A DNA stretch of 64,000 nt from CAZFGK01 sp964518635 (lineage in GTDB: Bacteria; Zixibacteria; MSB-5A5; GN15; FEB-12). The notes under the pieces were generated by a model, which was not told where the DNA came from, ran no database searches, and was given only the letters and a program-made list of their open reading frames with translations. How positions within the stretch are numbered: the stretch's first letter is position 1; the number at the start of each line of letters is the position of its first letter. Where the stretch lies: the NCBI GenBank assembly GCA_964518635.1, contig CAZFGK010000002.1:62001-126000 (forward strand), read 5' to 3'. Both the position numbers and the translations under genes were made by a program. This document shows positions 52,486-61,917 of the stretch, in pieces.

Positions 52486-52590
52486 CAAGCCCTCCAAGCT
52501 GCGTGTTGTCCTGCAGCTAATTAAACGAAACACTTACAAATTCAGAATCCAAGTTCATCGCAGAGATTGCGCTGTATATGCAGCATTCTC

Positions 52591-53337
52591 TTATTGTGGA
52601 TGACGCGAACTGGCGAGGCAAATATAGTAGCTCCCGTTTGTCCATAGTGGGACAGGAGAGATCTCTCGACTCGAATCCGCAAGCAGGAGTTCATTTGCTG
52701 CAATTGAAACTTCAATGACGTTCGCGCTCCGGTCGGCAAGGGGAACATGATACCAGACGGAAACACTGTTGGGGTACTTGTTCACTACTCGCCATTCCAA
52801 CGCAGCAACATCTGACTTCAAATTGAGGACATCATCGATCTTGCGATTGAATGATTTCAAAATAGACACTTCTCTCCATGCACCAAGTGTATCGATACCA
52901 TTCTCATAGTAAAATGACAGGTACAGTGTGTCCGGGTTGGTCACCATATAGATCAGGTCGAAAATTATAGACGTGTCTCTTTGAATACGAATTGTGAAGG
53001 TATCCAGAATCGACCACCGGGTAATGATGTCGAATGTCCAATACCCCGTGTCAAACAGCTGTCGAAAAGAAGATCGCCCATCGGTCCTGAATTCTTTCGT
53101 AGAGCCATCTAGTTTTGTCGCACGAATCAGCGGGCATTCGCCTGTATAAACCGCCATTCGCGGATCAATATTTGGCGGATAGAACGGGTTATTCGCCTCA
53201 CAGAACCAGCCATTTACGACGCCCGTGACTCTTACTGATTCCCCGTTCGGTGGATTGGTGGTAAGACGATTCTCTGTGCAGGAGATTGCGAGCAACACTC
53301 CAAAGAAAATGACTATGAACAGCTTTAAGAAACGCAT
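52591..53337 (-). CDS. Lipoprotein, paralogue 2
   Basis: 248 aa from ATG 53337. The signal ends LLAISC. The mature protein opens VRVTGVVNGWFCEANNPFYP and contains DGRSSFRQLFDTGYWTFDII, then NGSYYICLASSRHPQ at the end. It is the paralogue of 51739-52485, with a gap of 105 bases. Probably a tandem duplication that has diverged strongly. Function unknown. Confidence 0.75.
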   Translation of the reverse strand: MRFLKLFIVIFFGVLLAISCTENRLTTNPPNGESVRVTGVVNGWFCEANNPFYPPNIDPRMAVYTGECPLIRATKLDGSTKEFRTDGRSSFRQLFDTGYWTFDIITRWSILDTFTIRIQRDTSIIFDLIYMVTNPDTLYLSFYYENGIDTLGAWREVSILKSFNRKIDDVLNLKSDVAALEWRVVNKYPNSVSVWYHVPLADRSANVIEVSIAANELLLADSSREISPVPLWTNGSYYICLASSRHPQ

Positions 53338-53577
53338 TCTGTTGTACCATCCGGAAAACAATTCTTCCAATACTATGATAGATAGACATTACACCCACCC
53401 GCAAGGGGGTCGCAGAGTTCGCGCCAGACATAAAGGATGAATTCTCATCGGAAAAAACGCTTCTCGGTCGACCTGTTTGCGGACCCTGAGCGGCGATCCT
53501 TCTGTGAGTCAGCTATTGTCATACAATTCAACATGTTCGCTCATCAGAATTGAAATGTTTGACTTATGCTTACAGGC

Positions 53578-54066
53578 ATGAACACCCCGCAAGACTGTGC
53601 AAAGATCAAGCCGTACAAGCCCCGTCATATTGCATGCAAGGAGATCGCTCAGATCGACGGATGGTCTGTGAAGGTCTATACGATTACAACGAAAGACAGT
53701 TTTCAATCAAATCAGATTCTCAAGAATGCAGTTGCACAACTTCCATCATGGCTGGCACATGCTCAGACGACTGAATTCGAAACCTACGGTGCAGCTTTTC
53801 TGATCGTGCATGAAGGGTTGGACGGTGTCTGGACCCTTATCTGTTGGTGGCTCGGCGGTGAGATGCTCCATTGCGAGACTTACTATTCTTCCTATAGTGA
53901 TCCTAGTCGATTTACAATGCGCCCACGGGAGGGATTCATGGCATGTGTCTGGGAGATGGCGGTCATTATTCATGAACGAGAACAATGGATATCGCACGTC
54001 TTGACTTACTCAACTGCGCCTGACTTCAGGGCCTATCTCAATACCACCCTCAACGCCGAGATTTGA
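53578..54066 (+). CDS. Protein of unknown function, first of a three-gene operon
   Basis: 162 aa from ATG 53578 (an in-frame start four codons earlier exists). Aromatic-rich: AAFLIVHEGLDGVWTLICWW, LGGEMLHCETYYSSYSDPSR, PREGFMACVWEMAVIIHERE. The single-domain appearance and the neighbours (GNAT acetyltransferase, DinB-like protein) suggest a small-molecule or resistance context, but no family is recognised. It ends two bases before the next gene. Confidence 0.65.
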   Translation: MNTPQDCAKIKPYKPRHIACKEIAQIDGWSVKVYTITTKDSFQSNQILKNAVAQLPSWLAHAQTTEFETYGAAFLIVHEGLDGVWTLICWWLGGEMLHCETYYSSYSDPSRFTMRPREGFMACVWEMAVIIHEREQWISHVLTYSTAPDFRAYLNTTLNAEI

Positions 54067-54067
54067 A

Positions 54068-54562
54068 ATGAACTACAAGATTCGCTCCGCAGAACCAGGA
54101 GACATTGAAGAATTGGTAACACTCTGCGCTGAGCATGCGGCCTTTGAGAGGGCCTCGTTTGATCCAAATGGTATGGCAGAGCGGCTGCGGATCTTTCTGT
54201 TTCAGGATCAGAGATTCTTTTGCTTCGTGGCAGAAGATGACTCGGACACACTCTGTGGCTATGCGACCTGCATGCTTGAGTTTTCGACCTGGGATGCGGA
54301 GCTTTATCTGCACATGGATTGTCTCTATCTTAGACCAGAGGCACGGAATCGTGGCATAGGAGATTCATTCATGCGAATTGTTGCAGCCAAAGCGATCGAA
54401 TTGAAATGCTCACAAATTCAATGGCAGACCCCGCAGTGGAATATTGATGCCATTCGATTCTATCGACGACTCGGAGCAACTTCACGGGAGAAACTTCGCA
54501 TGTATTTGAACCAAGAGACAATTGGCGTTCTAGGACAAGACCCAGAAGGAGAAAAAGCATGA
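54068..54562 (+). CDS. GNAT-family N-acetyltransferase
   Basis: 164 aa. The acetyl-CoA site is LYLRPEARNRGIGDSFMRIV (RxxGxG/A motif A), followed by SQIQWQTPQWNIDAIRFYRR (motif B) and the C-terminal LGATSREKLRMY. The start ATG 54068 lies just after the preceding stop. It overlaps the DinB-like gene by four bases (ATGA). Substrate unknown. Confidence 0.93.
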   Translation: MNYKIRSAEPGDIEELVTLCAEHAAFERASFDPNGMAERLRIFLFQDQRFFCFVAEDDSDTLCGYATCMLEFSTWDAELYLHMDCLYLRPEARNRGIGDSFMRIVAAKAIELKCSQIQWQTPQWNIDAIRFYRRLGATSREKLRMYLNQETIGVLGQDPEGEKA

Positions 54563-55068
54563 AACGCTCCGATATTAACACCCCACCCTGCTATTTTGAT
54601 CGCTACATCGAGCAGATCGAAGATATTGATATCACGAAAGCATTTGAAGAATCATTGAGCGACCTGGATTCACTTGATGTCGAACGGCTAGCAGGATACG
54701 GCGACCTTTCCTACGCACCGGGGAAGTGGACTTTGAAGCAACAATTCCAGCACCTGATTGATGTCGAGCATGTGTTTGCATATCGCTCTCTTCGCGTGGG
54801 TAGAAATGACAAGACCTCCCTCCCCGGATTTGATCAGGACGTTTTTGCGTCAAATGTCGATGTCTCAAAACGTTCGCTCAAAGGGCTCGTAGACGAACTC
54901 ATTCTCGCGCGAAAGCTCACGCAACTTTTGTTTGCATCGTTTGACGACATCGCTCTGCAACGAACCGCATTGGCGAGCAACATCGAGATGTCACCGCTGG
55001 CGTTCGGGTTTACTATTCTTGGACATCAGAAACATCACCTGAAGCTCATTGAAGAACATTATCGATAA
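54559..55068 (+). CDS. DinB-family (four-helix) protein
   Basis: 169 aa. Helix 1 metal site in APGKWTLKQQFQHLIDVEHV, second His region SPLAFGFTILGHQKHHLKLI, and the middle KLTQLLFASFDD. This is the DinB_2/YfiT-like fold, usually a metal-dependent thiol transferase or a damage-induced protein. It is coupled to the GNAT gene by a 4-base overlap, with GAAGGAG upstream. Confidence 0.87.
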   Translation: MKRSDINTPPCYFDRYIEQIEDIDITKAFEESLSDLDSLDVERLAGYGDLSYAPGKWTLKQQFQHLIDVEHVFAYRSLRVGRNDKTSLPGFDQDVFASNVDVSKRSLKGLVDELILARKLTQLLFASFDDIALQRTALASNIEMSPLAFGFTILGHQKHHLKLIEEHYR

Positions 55069-55300
55069 CAGCACCTTTCGGAGTGAAGTGGATTATAGTA
55101 AAGATGTCATTACGATGGCAATCCACAGCATCGCTGGACACAGATTACTTGGCCTCACCATGTGGTAGGGGTCTGTTTCTCATCAGCAAGTTCATTGACA
55201 AGATCGAATATCCTGCTCCCCAATAGTGGCGGTTGATTGCCAAGAGAGTATCTTGTGGCGGATTTCACAAAGTTCCGTGTGTACGGAAAGGAGATCGGTC

Positions 55301-55576
55301 ACGAAACGTCGTCAATGGGATGCCAAGACGAAGGCCAAAATCGTCCTCGATGGATTGTCCGGCAAGCCGGTGAGCGAGCTGTGCAGCCAGTATCAGATCA
55401 GTCAGACTCAGTACTATCAGTGGCGGGATAAATTCCTTGTCGAAGCCCATCGTGCTTTTGAAGTGAAAGCTGACGTTGGTGAAGTGGTTCGTCTGAAAGC
55501 AAAGACCGAGAAGCTGGAACGGATCATCGGAGTCCTGACTATCGAACTAGAAAAGACAGAGTACGAACTACGATGA
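55301..55576 (+). pseudogene. IS3 OrfA with start codon ATG changed to ACG
   Basis: Reads TKRRQWDAKTKAKIVLDGLS, then GKPVSELCSQYQISQTQYYQ, then WRDKFLVEAHRAFE, the helix-turn-helix protein of IS3 elements, about 91 residues. The relatives start at Met where this has ACG at 55301-55303. A ribosome site AAGGAG is still in place 7 bases upstream. An in-frame GTG at 55277 could serve as an alternative start. Confidence 0.75.
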
Positions 55577-56304
55577 GACGAGCATCGGAATCGGTTACCA
55601 CCCGAAACGAATCAACTCTTGCATCTCTTCGTGAACTGAAAGCCGACCACCCCTTCTGGGGATACCGCCACCGCTGGGCTCATCTTCGGTATGTCAATCG
55701 TCTCGATGTGAACAAGAAGCGTGTCTACCGCCTGATGAAACAGCATCGCTTGTTAGCAACGCAGACCACGCACGAGATCCCTCGTTTACCTATGAGACCG
55801 AAGCCACGAGCAGATCGTCCGAATCAGTGGTGGGGGATCAATATGACCAAGGCGATGACGGAGCGTGGCTGAACCTATATTGTGCTGATGAAGAACTGGT
55901 ACACGAAGCAGATAGTCGGTCATCACTGCGGAACGACGGCGACCTCACGAGAATGGTTGCTGGCACTGGAGCGAAGATTGCAACGGCAGTGTCAGGATGG
56001 ATCACGTAACGAGCAGACTCATCTGATGTCAGATAACGGTTCCCAGCCGACCTCACTGACCTTCATGAAGAGTTGCAGCATCCTTGTTGTGCAGCAGGCC
56101 TTCACGAGTTACAACAACCCGAAAGGGAACGCTGACACCGAACGGATGATACGGACATTGAAGAAGGAACTCATCTGGCTTCGAGAGTGGCGCGATCCAC
56201 ATCAGTTGTCAGATAAAGTCAGTCGATGGATAGAAGAGTACAATGCGACCTGGCTGCATGCGGCGCTGAATTACCGGACGCCGAACCAAGTCGCAGATAC
56301 CTAG
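55573..56304 (+). pseudogene. IS3 OrfB transposase, interrupted by a TGA at a conserved Trp and with a changed catalytic Asp
   Basis: The OrfB reading is continuous in one frame except for TGA at 55870-55872, exactly where relatives have the Trp of ERGWTYIV. Preserved parts include HPFWGYRHRWAHLRYVNRLD, SDNGSQPTSLTFMKSC (second D), YNNPKGNADTERMIRTLKKE (catalytic E) and LNYRTPNQVADT. The first D of DDE, expected in WWGIDMTK, reads WWGINMTK. Other genes here use TGA as a stop, so Trp recoding is unlikely. Confidence 0.85.
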
Positions 56305-56478
56305 AACCTGAGCCACCAGACTCTTTTAGCGAACGCTTGCATAATGTGGAGCAGTACATCAGGACGGCATATCACTTAACTGTATGTAATTCACTGTATT
56401 CCGTTATTCCACATAGCATTACAGCTCTCTCTGAGATTCTATTTGTTTGCGTCAGTTTGCGCCAATTCCCCCCTGTTT

Positions 56479-56508
56479 TGGCACACGTTTGGCACACATT
56501 TGGCACAA
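56479..56508. repeat. Short tandem repeat TTTGGCACACR x3
   Basis: Three near-perfect copies of an 11-base unit (TTTTGGCACACG, TTTGGCACACA, TTTGGCACAAG) lie next to the terminator. Function unknown. Confidence 0.6.
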
Positions 56509-56509
56509 G

Positions 56510-56541
56510 AAAAAGGACAGATCAGATGATCTGTCCCTTTC
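56510..56541 (-). terminator. Terminator of the S74 protein gene
   Basis: GGACAGATCA-GA-TGATCTGTCC, preceded by an A-run and followed by CTTT. On the minus strand this follows the stop codon of the gene at 56561 by about 20 bases. Confidence 0.8.
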
Positions 56542-56560
56542 AATTTCAACGCACTCTCAA

Positions 56561-59065
56561 TCACTTCGATTGAGAAAGTTTCTCAACACTCTTGATGAGT
56601 TTTGTCAGCTGCTTTTTCAATTCCTCATTCTGTTCAGCAAGCAACTGATTCTGCTTCTTCATCTCTTTGTTCTGTCGATTGAGCTCCTGGATCGCAGCAA
56701 GTGCTACTCCAGAGGGATCAATCGTTGAGATCGATTTCCCATCTGAACCGACTCCAAAAGTCTCTTTGAAATCCTGCGCGGTTGGTCCGATATGGTCGAT
56801 TTTGTCATCACTCTTGTAATTCCACTTGGTGATCTCAAGCTCCGAGATCTTTTCGAGAAGCTCTGCTCCATCAACTTTTTCAAAATTCTCCTTAACGTTT
56901 TTGTCAGAAGCATTGATCCAGTTTGTTCCGTCGCAAGTTGCCCCACCAACTGTGACTTGAACGCCAGTTGCAGACGCGGTCATGGAAATCGAATTGATAA
57001 CCGGTATCCCAGGTGGGAGTCCGTTCAGTCGCAAGGATGAACTGTCCGCCGTACTGAGAAGTTCGGCTGAATAGTCTTCAGTGCCGTCATCGGATGGGTC
57101 AGTCGAAATGCGACACGATGAGCTCGGATTTGCTGCATGTATCTTGTTTAATATTATTCCGCGGGCCTCTGCAATTCCATCGCCGTCTGCGTCGGTAGTG
57201 ACTTCGGTGAGTGAGGAATCTGAGGAAGAACTTGATATCACCCGATTCTTATCTGCTCCGGTTCCCTTTGTATTGATTGCTACGCTGGAAGTCGTTGGGG
57301 TGAGTCGTTGTTCTATCGAATTGTCAGGATCACCATCATCATCATGATCCAGAACTAAATCAGCTCGAATGGGTTTTGTAATAGTTGATGTCGGGGATCC
57401 GGTATGGGTCTCGAAGTACGATTCCGGATTGCCGTCGCCGTCATCATCGGTCGATACCTTGTGGGAAGCCGAATCTGGATACGCTAATAAACTCACAGCG
57501 TTTGACTGTCCGCTCAATCCTCGAGAGAGCGTGTTTATCACCGTCGCGGTCGGGAGATTACGTTGGTTGATTTCTCGTGTTGCTTGCCCCGCAACGAAGT
57601 GAGACGCGGAAATTTGTACCACAGAATCGGGATAAGTTGACGAAATTACTCGATTCGGATCTGCTCCAGTACCTTTAGTCTTTATTACCACGCTGGAGCT
57701 TGTAGGTGTTACGCTCGATTCAATTTCACTTTCAGGGTCGCCGTCCCCGTCATCGTCGTTGCCCATCCGGGAAACTAGAGTGGTGTGACCGGGGCTAGGG
57801 CAACAAAGACCGCCCCAACGTGCATAGCTGTTACTTCCAGTTGAGGCACTCGAATCCAATATCTCAAAACTAACCCCACCTGTGTCGGTAATCATGACAA
57901 TGCGTTGCTGGTCATCATCTACCCCTTTTGGTTGGCTCAACATCACCCTCGTGGCTGTGGGGGTGACACTTGTTTCGAATTCACTGTCATCCACTCCGTC
58001 CCCGTCGTCATCTGAGCCCATCCGTAAGAGCGTGGTGTGACCGGGACCTGTGCGTATTCGCGTAGAGCTATGTGCTGCAGTAGCAGAACTTGAATCAAGA
58101 AGCTCTACCCCTGCGCCTCCAGAATCGGTTACAAGTCTCACAATTCCGTTCGCTCCGGTTCCCCTAGTCGTTATTGCCTTCAAAGAGGTGCCAGTTGGAG
58201 TTACTAACGACTCCATTTCCCCTTCTGGAATTCCATCCCCATCGTCATCTACTCGCATCAATACATCAGCTCGTTTTCCGCCCCCATCATTCACGATTCG
58301 ATAGGATGACGAAGCACCAGAAACGTGACCAGAATCCAGAAGTTCAAGAGTAGCTCCCCCCGTATCCGCTCCGGCTCTTGCGAGTGCAATTGCACCCGTT
58401 CCTTTGGTCTGAATCGCCTTCATCGATCCGCCTCTCGAGTCGCTGGAGATCTCTGTGGAACTCTCAAAGACACCGTTCCCCTTGACCGCCTTCATCGACC
58501 CGCCAGTGCTTGTACTGGAGATCTCAGTGATAGTCTCGAAGACACCGTTCCCATCGTCGTCCACGGAAAGTTCCATACTTGAACTTGGACCAGCTGCTCC
58601 TCCGGGTTTGGATAAAATGATACCTCTTGCCTCTGATAGACCATTTGTCGCCTTGCTCCGAACAGACGAAGCTGTGAGCGCACTAGGCACAGCCCTCAAC
58701 TGAGTTCTCGGCGATATCGGAGGGTCACCAACCAACTCGATCTCCATAGAGGGTGTGAAAAACTGTTCTGGATGGTCGTGAAAATCAGTCGAATAGTCCG
58801 GTGAATTGCATCCAATACATACGGTAAAGAGTCCGTCAACGGTGTTAACAGTGACAACCTCTGTGTGAAGCAAAGTGCCGCCAATCGAATCACTCCAGAG
58901 CCGAATAGTCATGCTTCTCGGACCGTCTGGTACCGGGTTGTTCGATGCATCAGTCAGTCTTCCCTGGTAGGAAAGCGGGGGGATGTCCCCGCCATGCGTT
59001 GTGGCGGCGATCACCAGAACCAGTGTTGCGATTGTCGAAGTGATGAGAGTTGAAATGCGGGGCAT
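56561..59065 (-). CDS. Secreted protein with C-terminal peptidase S74 (intramolecular chaperone) domain
   Basis: 834 aa. The signal peptide ends near VIAATTHG. A beta domain (about 28-130) begins IPPLSYQGRLTDASNNPVPD. The body (about 145-690) has many repeats around a DDDGDGxPExxxE loop separated by about 45-60 residues, resembling fibre or calcium-binding repeats. The C-terminal domain (about 715-790) has ASDKNVKENFEKVDGAELLE, then WNYKSDDKIDHIGPTAQDF and VALAAIQELNRQN, the S74 self-cleaving chaperone of tail fibres and trimeric surface fibres. A coiled coil (about 795-834) follows. The start has GGAAGGG at seven bases. Confidence 0.9.
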   Translation of the reverse strand: MPRISTLITSTIATLVLVIAATTHGGDIPPLSYQGRLTDASNNPVPDGPRSMTIRLWSDSIGGTLLHTEVVTVNTVDGLFTVCIGCNSPDYSTDFHDHPEQFFTPSMEIELVGDPPISPRTQLRAVPSALTASSVRSKATNGLSEARGIILSKPGGAAGPSSSMELSVDDDGNGVFETITEISSTSTGGSMKAVKGNGVFESSTEISSDSRGGSMKAIQTKGTGAIALARAGADTGGATLELLDSGHVSGASSSYRIVNDGGGKRADVLMRVDDDGDGIPEGEMESLVTPTGTSLKAITTRGTGANGIVRLVTDSGGAGVELLDSSSATAAHSSTRIRTGPGHTTLLRMGSDDDGDGVDDSEFETSVTPTATRVMLSQPKGVDDDQQRIVMITDTGGVSFEILDSSASTGSNSYARWGGLCCPSPGHTTLVSRMGNDDDGDGDPESEIESSVTPTSSSVVIKTKGTGADPNRVISSTYPDSVVQISASHFVAGQATREINQRNLPTATVINTLSRGLSGQSNAVSLLAYPDSASHKVSTDDDGDGNPESYFETHTGSPTSTITKPIRADLVLDHDDDGDPDNSIEQRLTPTTSSVAINTKGTGADKNRVISSSSSDSSLTEVTTDADGDGIAEARGIILNKIHAANPSSSCRISTDPSDDGTEDYSAELLSTADSSSLRLNGLPPGIPVINSISMTASATGVQVTVGGATCDGTNWINASDKNVKENFEKVDGAELLEKISELEITKWNYKSDDKIDHIGPTAQDFKETFGVGSDGKSISTIDPSGVALAAIQELNRQNKEMKKQNQLLAEQNEELKKQLTKLIKSVEKLSQSK

Positions 59066-59602
59066 AGCTATCCCTTCCTGTCTAGTGCGGAATTCACGCT
59101 TTCGCGCTGTTTCGCACGTGGTTTACCTGTTATTCGTTCAAAATATCTGAACTCAGCAGCGGTGTGCTGATGGTTACCACATAATCTGTCGGGGGTTAGG
59201 GGAATGCCCGACGAGAGTCAAGGAGCATGGTGCCTACGGAAGTATACTAGAAACTCGCGTGTATTGCATATCAAATTCTGTGCCTGTATGCCCATCTATA
59301 ATTCTTTAAGATCAATCTCTCATTCGCATTACTCGACGTTGAATCTCTTATCCTAAAGGTAAGAGTTGAATCTGAGTTGTCTAAAAGGGGGTTGCGGAAA
59401 AACATCGATTGATGTTCATTTGACATGATGATTTCAAGAAGTGATCAGATGAGATACAAATCTCGCATTCAAGTCAGTTCTTACTAATCACAGGCCTCTT
59501 CTTTCGCTGAATTTTCCGAGTGAAAACTCGGGCTCAGATAACAGGATTTGGAATAGCCAGCTTGCTGGCGTTCTATCGGTCTGAAATGGCGAAGGAGGTC
59601 TT
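59066..59602. other. 537-bp gene-free stretch between divergent surface-protein genes
   Basis: Small inverted repeats only: CTCTTATCC-TAAA-GGTAAGAG (59345-59366) and CCGAG-TGAAAA-CTCGG (59517-59532). The latter lies about 70 bases upstream of the 683-aa gene start. The region should carry both promoters; none is convincing by eye. AT-rich relative to the flanks. Confidence 0.4.
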
Positions 59603-61654
59603 ATGCGTCCAAAGTTCCTTAAACTCACTCTTCCCCTCTTGATTTCATTAGTAATATCAGCGAAGGCGGACACTGTCTATGTGACAGTGGACAACCTCTC
59701 CGGAGTTACTGCGAGTGATGTCCACTTGTACTTTTCTGGTGGAGGTGGTGTGCTCTTCGTCGCACCACTCACAGTCATCGCTCCAGGATGCCCTGTTCCT
59801 GTTGTCACGACTAACCCACCAGTTGTCAGCAATCAGGTTGATATTGATTGGGGAATCTCCTGTGTGATGAATGGGACATCTGTCTCTCTCGTTGTCGCAA
59901 GCCCAAATGGTCCTCTCGTTTTGGATTCCATTTGCTGGACAGTTTCGGGCTCTGTTGTCGGGTGTCAGACATTCGGCATTGGTCTCATCGTCATGCCTCC
60001 TCCAGGGCCGTTTGGTGCGATCAAAATTCGCACTCGGTGTGTACCGAAAGGCCCAGTCATTTGCACCAAGTGGTTTCCGCCGGGAGTCATTCGGCCATTC
60101 TGCTGGGCGAGGTGGTGTTGTATCCCCAATCGACAGATTTACTACCGCGCATATTACTGTCCATTCCCGAACAGAATTTCGCGTTTCTTTGAGACCGGTC
60201 CGTGGATTCCTTTGGACTCAGTATGGAGAAAAGGTGGAATGAAGGGACCGTTCTATGGGTGGATTTTCAGAACAGTACCCCCACCGCCTGACTCAATTAT
60301 TCAGGGTCCTCCTCCGGAAATTCAACAACTCGCACGCCCCCCGTATGCCCCATGGGATGAAGAGTTGCAAGTTGTCCGCACCGATGACACAGGCAAGTCT
60401 TGGCAGCAAGGACACGATTTCATCGAGTCATTCTTCGATATCTTCCACCAATTGGTAGTCACCAGCGATACTACACCAGCCCTGATGACACTTTCCGACC
60501 ACTTGATGGCAAATGCCCCCTGTTGGGATTCGGCTCGAATGGAAGTTACAGAATTGCGCCTTGAAATGCAGCAACTGCAATTGGTAAGTCCAATTCCGCA
60601 GTTACCTCCAATGATCGGTGCCCTCAACGGGATAGAGATCGAGCTCAATGCCCTCTCCCTACAGGGGCTTGCTGGAAATCCAGCGCCGCCACCCTCTTAC
60701 TTCAACCTTTCGAACGCGTTCATGGGGTTGTCGTCTCAAATCAACTCTCTTGCGGGGTTATCGCCGCGATTTGTGCACGCATCACAAGATCTAGCGCTCA
60801 TCGCACAAGGGTTTCAGGTATCTGGTAGTGCTGTCGCGGCAGGGCTCCTGACGCAGGATCAACAGGATGCGTTTAGATGGGGACTATTCAACCGTTTTGC
60901 GCAACATAGCGAAATGGTTGCAACAGCAATGTCTCCTCATGCGCGTGTGCAGCTTTCCGCTCCTCAGATCGAGTGGGAGCAATCGACGATAAATGGAGTC
61001 ATGGTCGTCACCCAGTCTGATCAGTCTTGCCCTGTCGATACTTCTATGCAGAATCTATCCTCAATGTCGCGTTTTGATATAGACTTGATGCCCCACTTGT
61101 CATCAGCTCAGATGGCAGTCTGGTTTAAAGTGCCGGGCGCATTAGCGCAGTACCAAGTATTTGCTCCTACCGACGGTCAGACCTTGCCAACTTTACCTCT
61201 CGTGATCGGAGACATCGACGATGACAATTGTGTTGGCTTGACTGATCTCCTGCAAGTGACTGCCGATCAGGGAGAGGGCGGTCTTGCTGCCGATTCAGTC
61301 CCTTCGTCAGATGTGAACCATGATGGTATTGTTGATACAACGGATTTGCAGATTGTACAGAACAATCTCGGTCAATGCGGAGACAACTGGATTCCACTAG
61401 TGCCAGCATGCTCGCTTCCGAGTTGCTGTGTCGGTCCAGTCGTTGGCAATGTTGACTGCGATCTTGCGCAATCAGTTGATATCGCTGATTTGACAGTTCT
61501 CGTTGACCACTTGTTCATTTCGTTTGCGCCTTTGTGCTGCAACAACGAAGCAAATGTCGACGGTGATCTTCTGGTGAGCATTGATATCGGCGATCTGACC
61601 GTTCTCGTCGATCACTTGTTCATATCATTCACACCACTGCTACCTTGTCCTTAA
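59603..61654 (+). CDS. Secreted Cys/Pro-rich protein with two dockerin-type domains
   Basis: 683 aa from ATG 59603, with AAGGAGG four bases upstream. The signal peptide ends near SAKA. The N-terminal third is rich in Cys, Pro and Trp (FCWARWCCIPNRQIYYRAYY). A helical middle (about 270-455) follows. Then comes a canonical dockerin (about 532-590: GDIDDDNCVGLTDLLQVTAD and SSDVNHDGIVDTTDLQIVQN). Last is the variant dockerin-like tail found in four other proteins here (SVDIADLTVLVDHLFISF, SIDIGDLTVLVDHLFISF) with CC pairs. The presence of both types in one protein is unusual. No enzyme motif. Terminator at 61678. Confidence 0.88.
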   Translation: MRPKFLKLTLPLLISLVISAKADTVYVTVDNLSGVTASDVHLYFSGGGGVLFVAPLTVIAPGCPVPVVTTNPPVVSNQVDIDWGISCVMNGTSVSLVVASPNGPLVLDSICWTVSGSVVGCQTFGIGLIVMPPPGPFGAIKIRTRCVPKGPVICTKWFPPGVIRPFCWARWCCIPNRQIYYRAYYCPFPNRISRFFETGPWIPLDSVWRKGGMKGPFYGWIFRTVPPPPDSIIQGPPPEIQQLARPPYAPWDEELQVVRTDDTGKSWQQGHDFIESFFDIFHQLVVTSDTTPALMTLSDHLMANAPCWDSARMEVTELRLEMQQLQLVSPIPQLPPMIGALNGIEIELNALSLQGLAGNPAPPPSYFNLSNAFMGLSSQINSLAGLSPRFVHASQDLALIAQGFQVSGSAVAAGLLTQDQQDAFRWGLFNRFAQHSEMVATAMSPHARVQLSAPQIEWEQSTINGVMVVTQSDQSCPVDTSMQNLSSMSRFDIDLMPHLSSAQMAVWFKVPGALAQYQVFAPTDGQTLPTLPLVIGDIDDDNCVGLTDLLQVTADQGEGGLAADSVPSSDVNHDGIVDTTDLQIVQNNLGQCGDNWIPLVPACSLPSCCVGPVVGNVDCDLAQSVDIADLTVLVDHLFISFAPLCCNNEANVDGDLLVSIDIGDLTVLVDHLFISFTPLLPCP

Positions 61655-61677
61655 TGGCTGAGTAGCTTTCGAAGTCG

Positions 61678-61713
61678 GGGCTGCCACACTTGATGTGGCA
61701 GCCCTCTTTTTTC
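61678..61713 (+). terminator. Terminator of the 683-aa dockerin protein gene
   Basis: GGGCTGCCACA-CTTGA-TGTGGCAGCCC is followed by TCTTTTTT, 24 bases past the stop. Confidence 0.88.
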
Positions 61714-61839
61714 GTTTCGGTTTCATGTAACAAGTGTTGGAGATATGAGTTCTATTGGAGTGGTGCTTGATAAAATCGGCACTCGCTGGATGCTGAATTG
61801 CTCGAAGAATTAAGAGCTGAACGGTAGTAATGGAAATAA

Positions 61840-61872
61840 ATCGGACGGATTCCTGTTCAAATCCGCCCGAAC
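61840..61872 (-). terminator. Possible terminator of the right-end dockerin gene
   Basis: The minus strand reads CGGGCGGATT-TGAACAGG-AATCCGTCCG and then ATTTATTT, about 50 bases past the stop at 61918. The T-run is weak. Confidence 0.55.
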
Positions 61873-61917
61873 TTCTTATCTGTCTAAAGTGCTCAAGACT
61901 TGTTTAGAAGTCACATT

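Larger units (their letters stand above)
55277..56304 (+). mobile_element. Decayed IS3-family insertion sequence
   Basis: OrfA and OrfB of an IS3-type element, overlapping in ATGA at 55573. Three defects argue that it is dead. The expected OrfA start is ACG at 55301, behind a clear AAGGAG. OrfB has an in-frame TGA at 55870. The first catalytic aspartate is changed to Asn. I could not identify the terminal inverted repeats, so the outer limits are uncertain. Confidence 0.85.

Noticed and set aside
55870..55872. TGA read as tryptophan
   Set aside because: Many intact genes in the window end in TGA; the IS3 copy has other lesions, so a nonsense mutation is simpler.
56561..61654. Prophage region suggested by the S74 domain
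   Set aside because: No capsid, tail, terminase, lysis or integrase genes nearby; the neighbouring proteins carry signal peptides.
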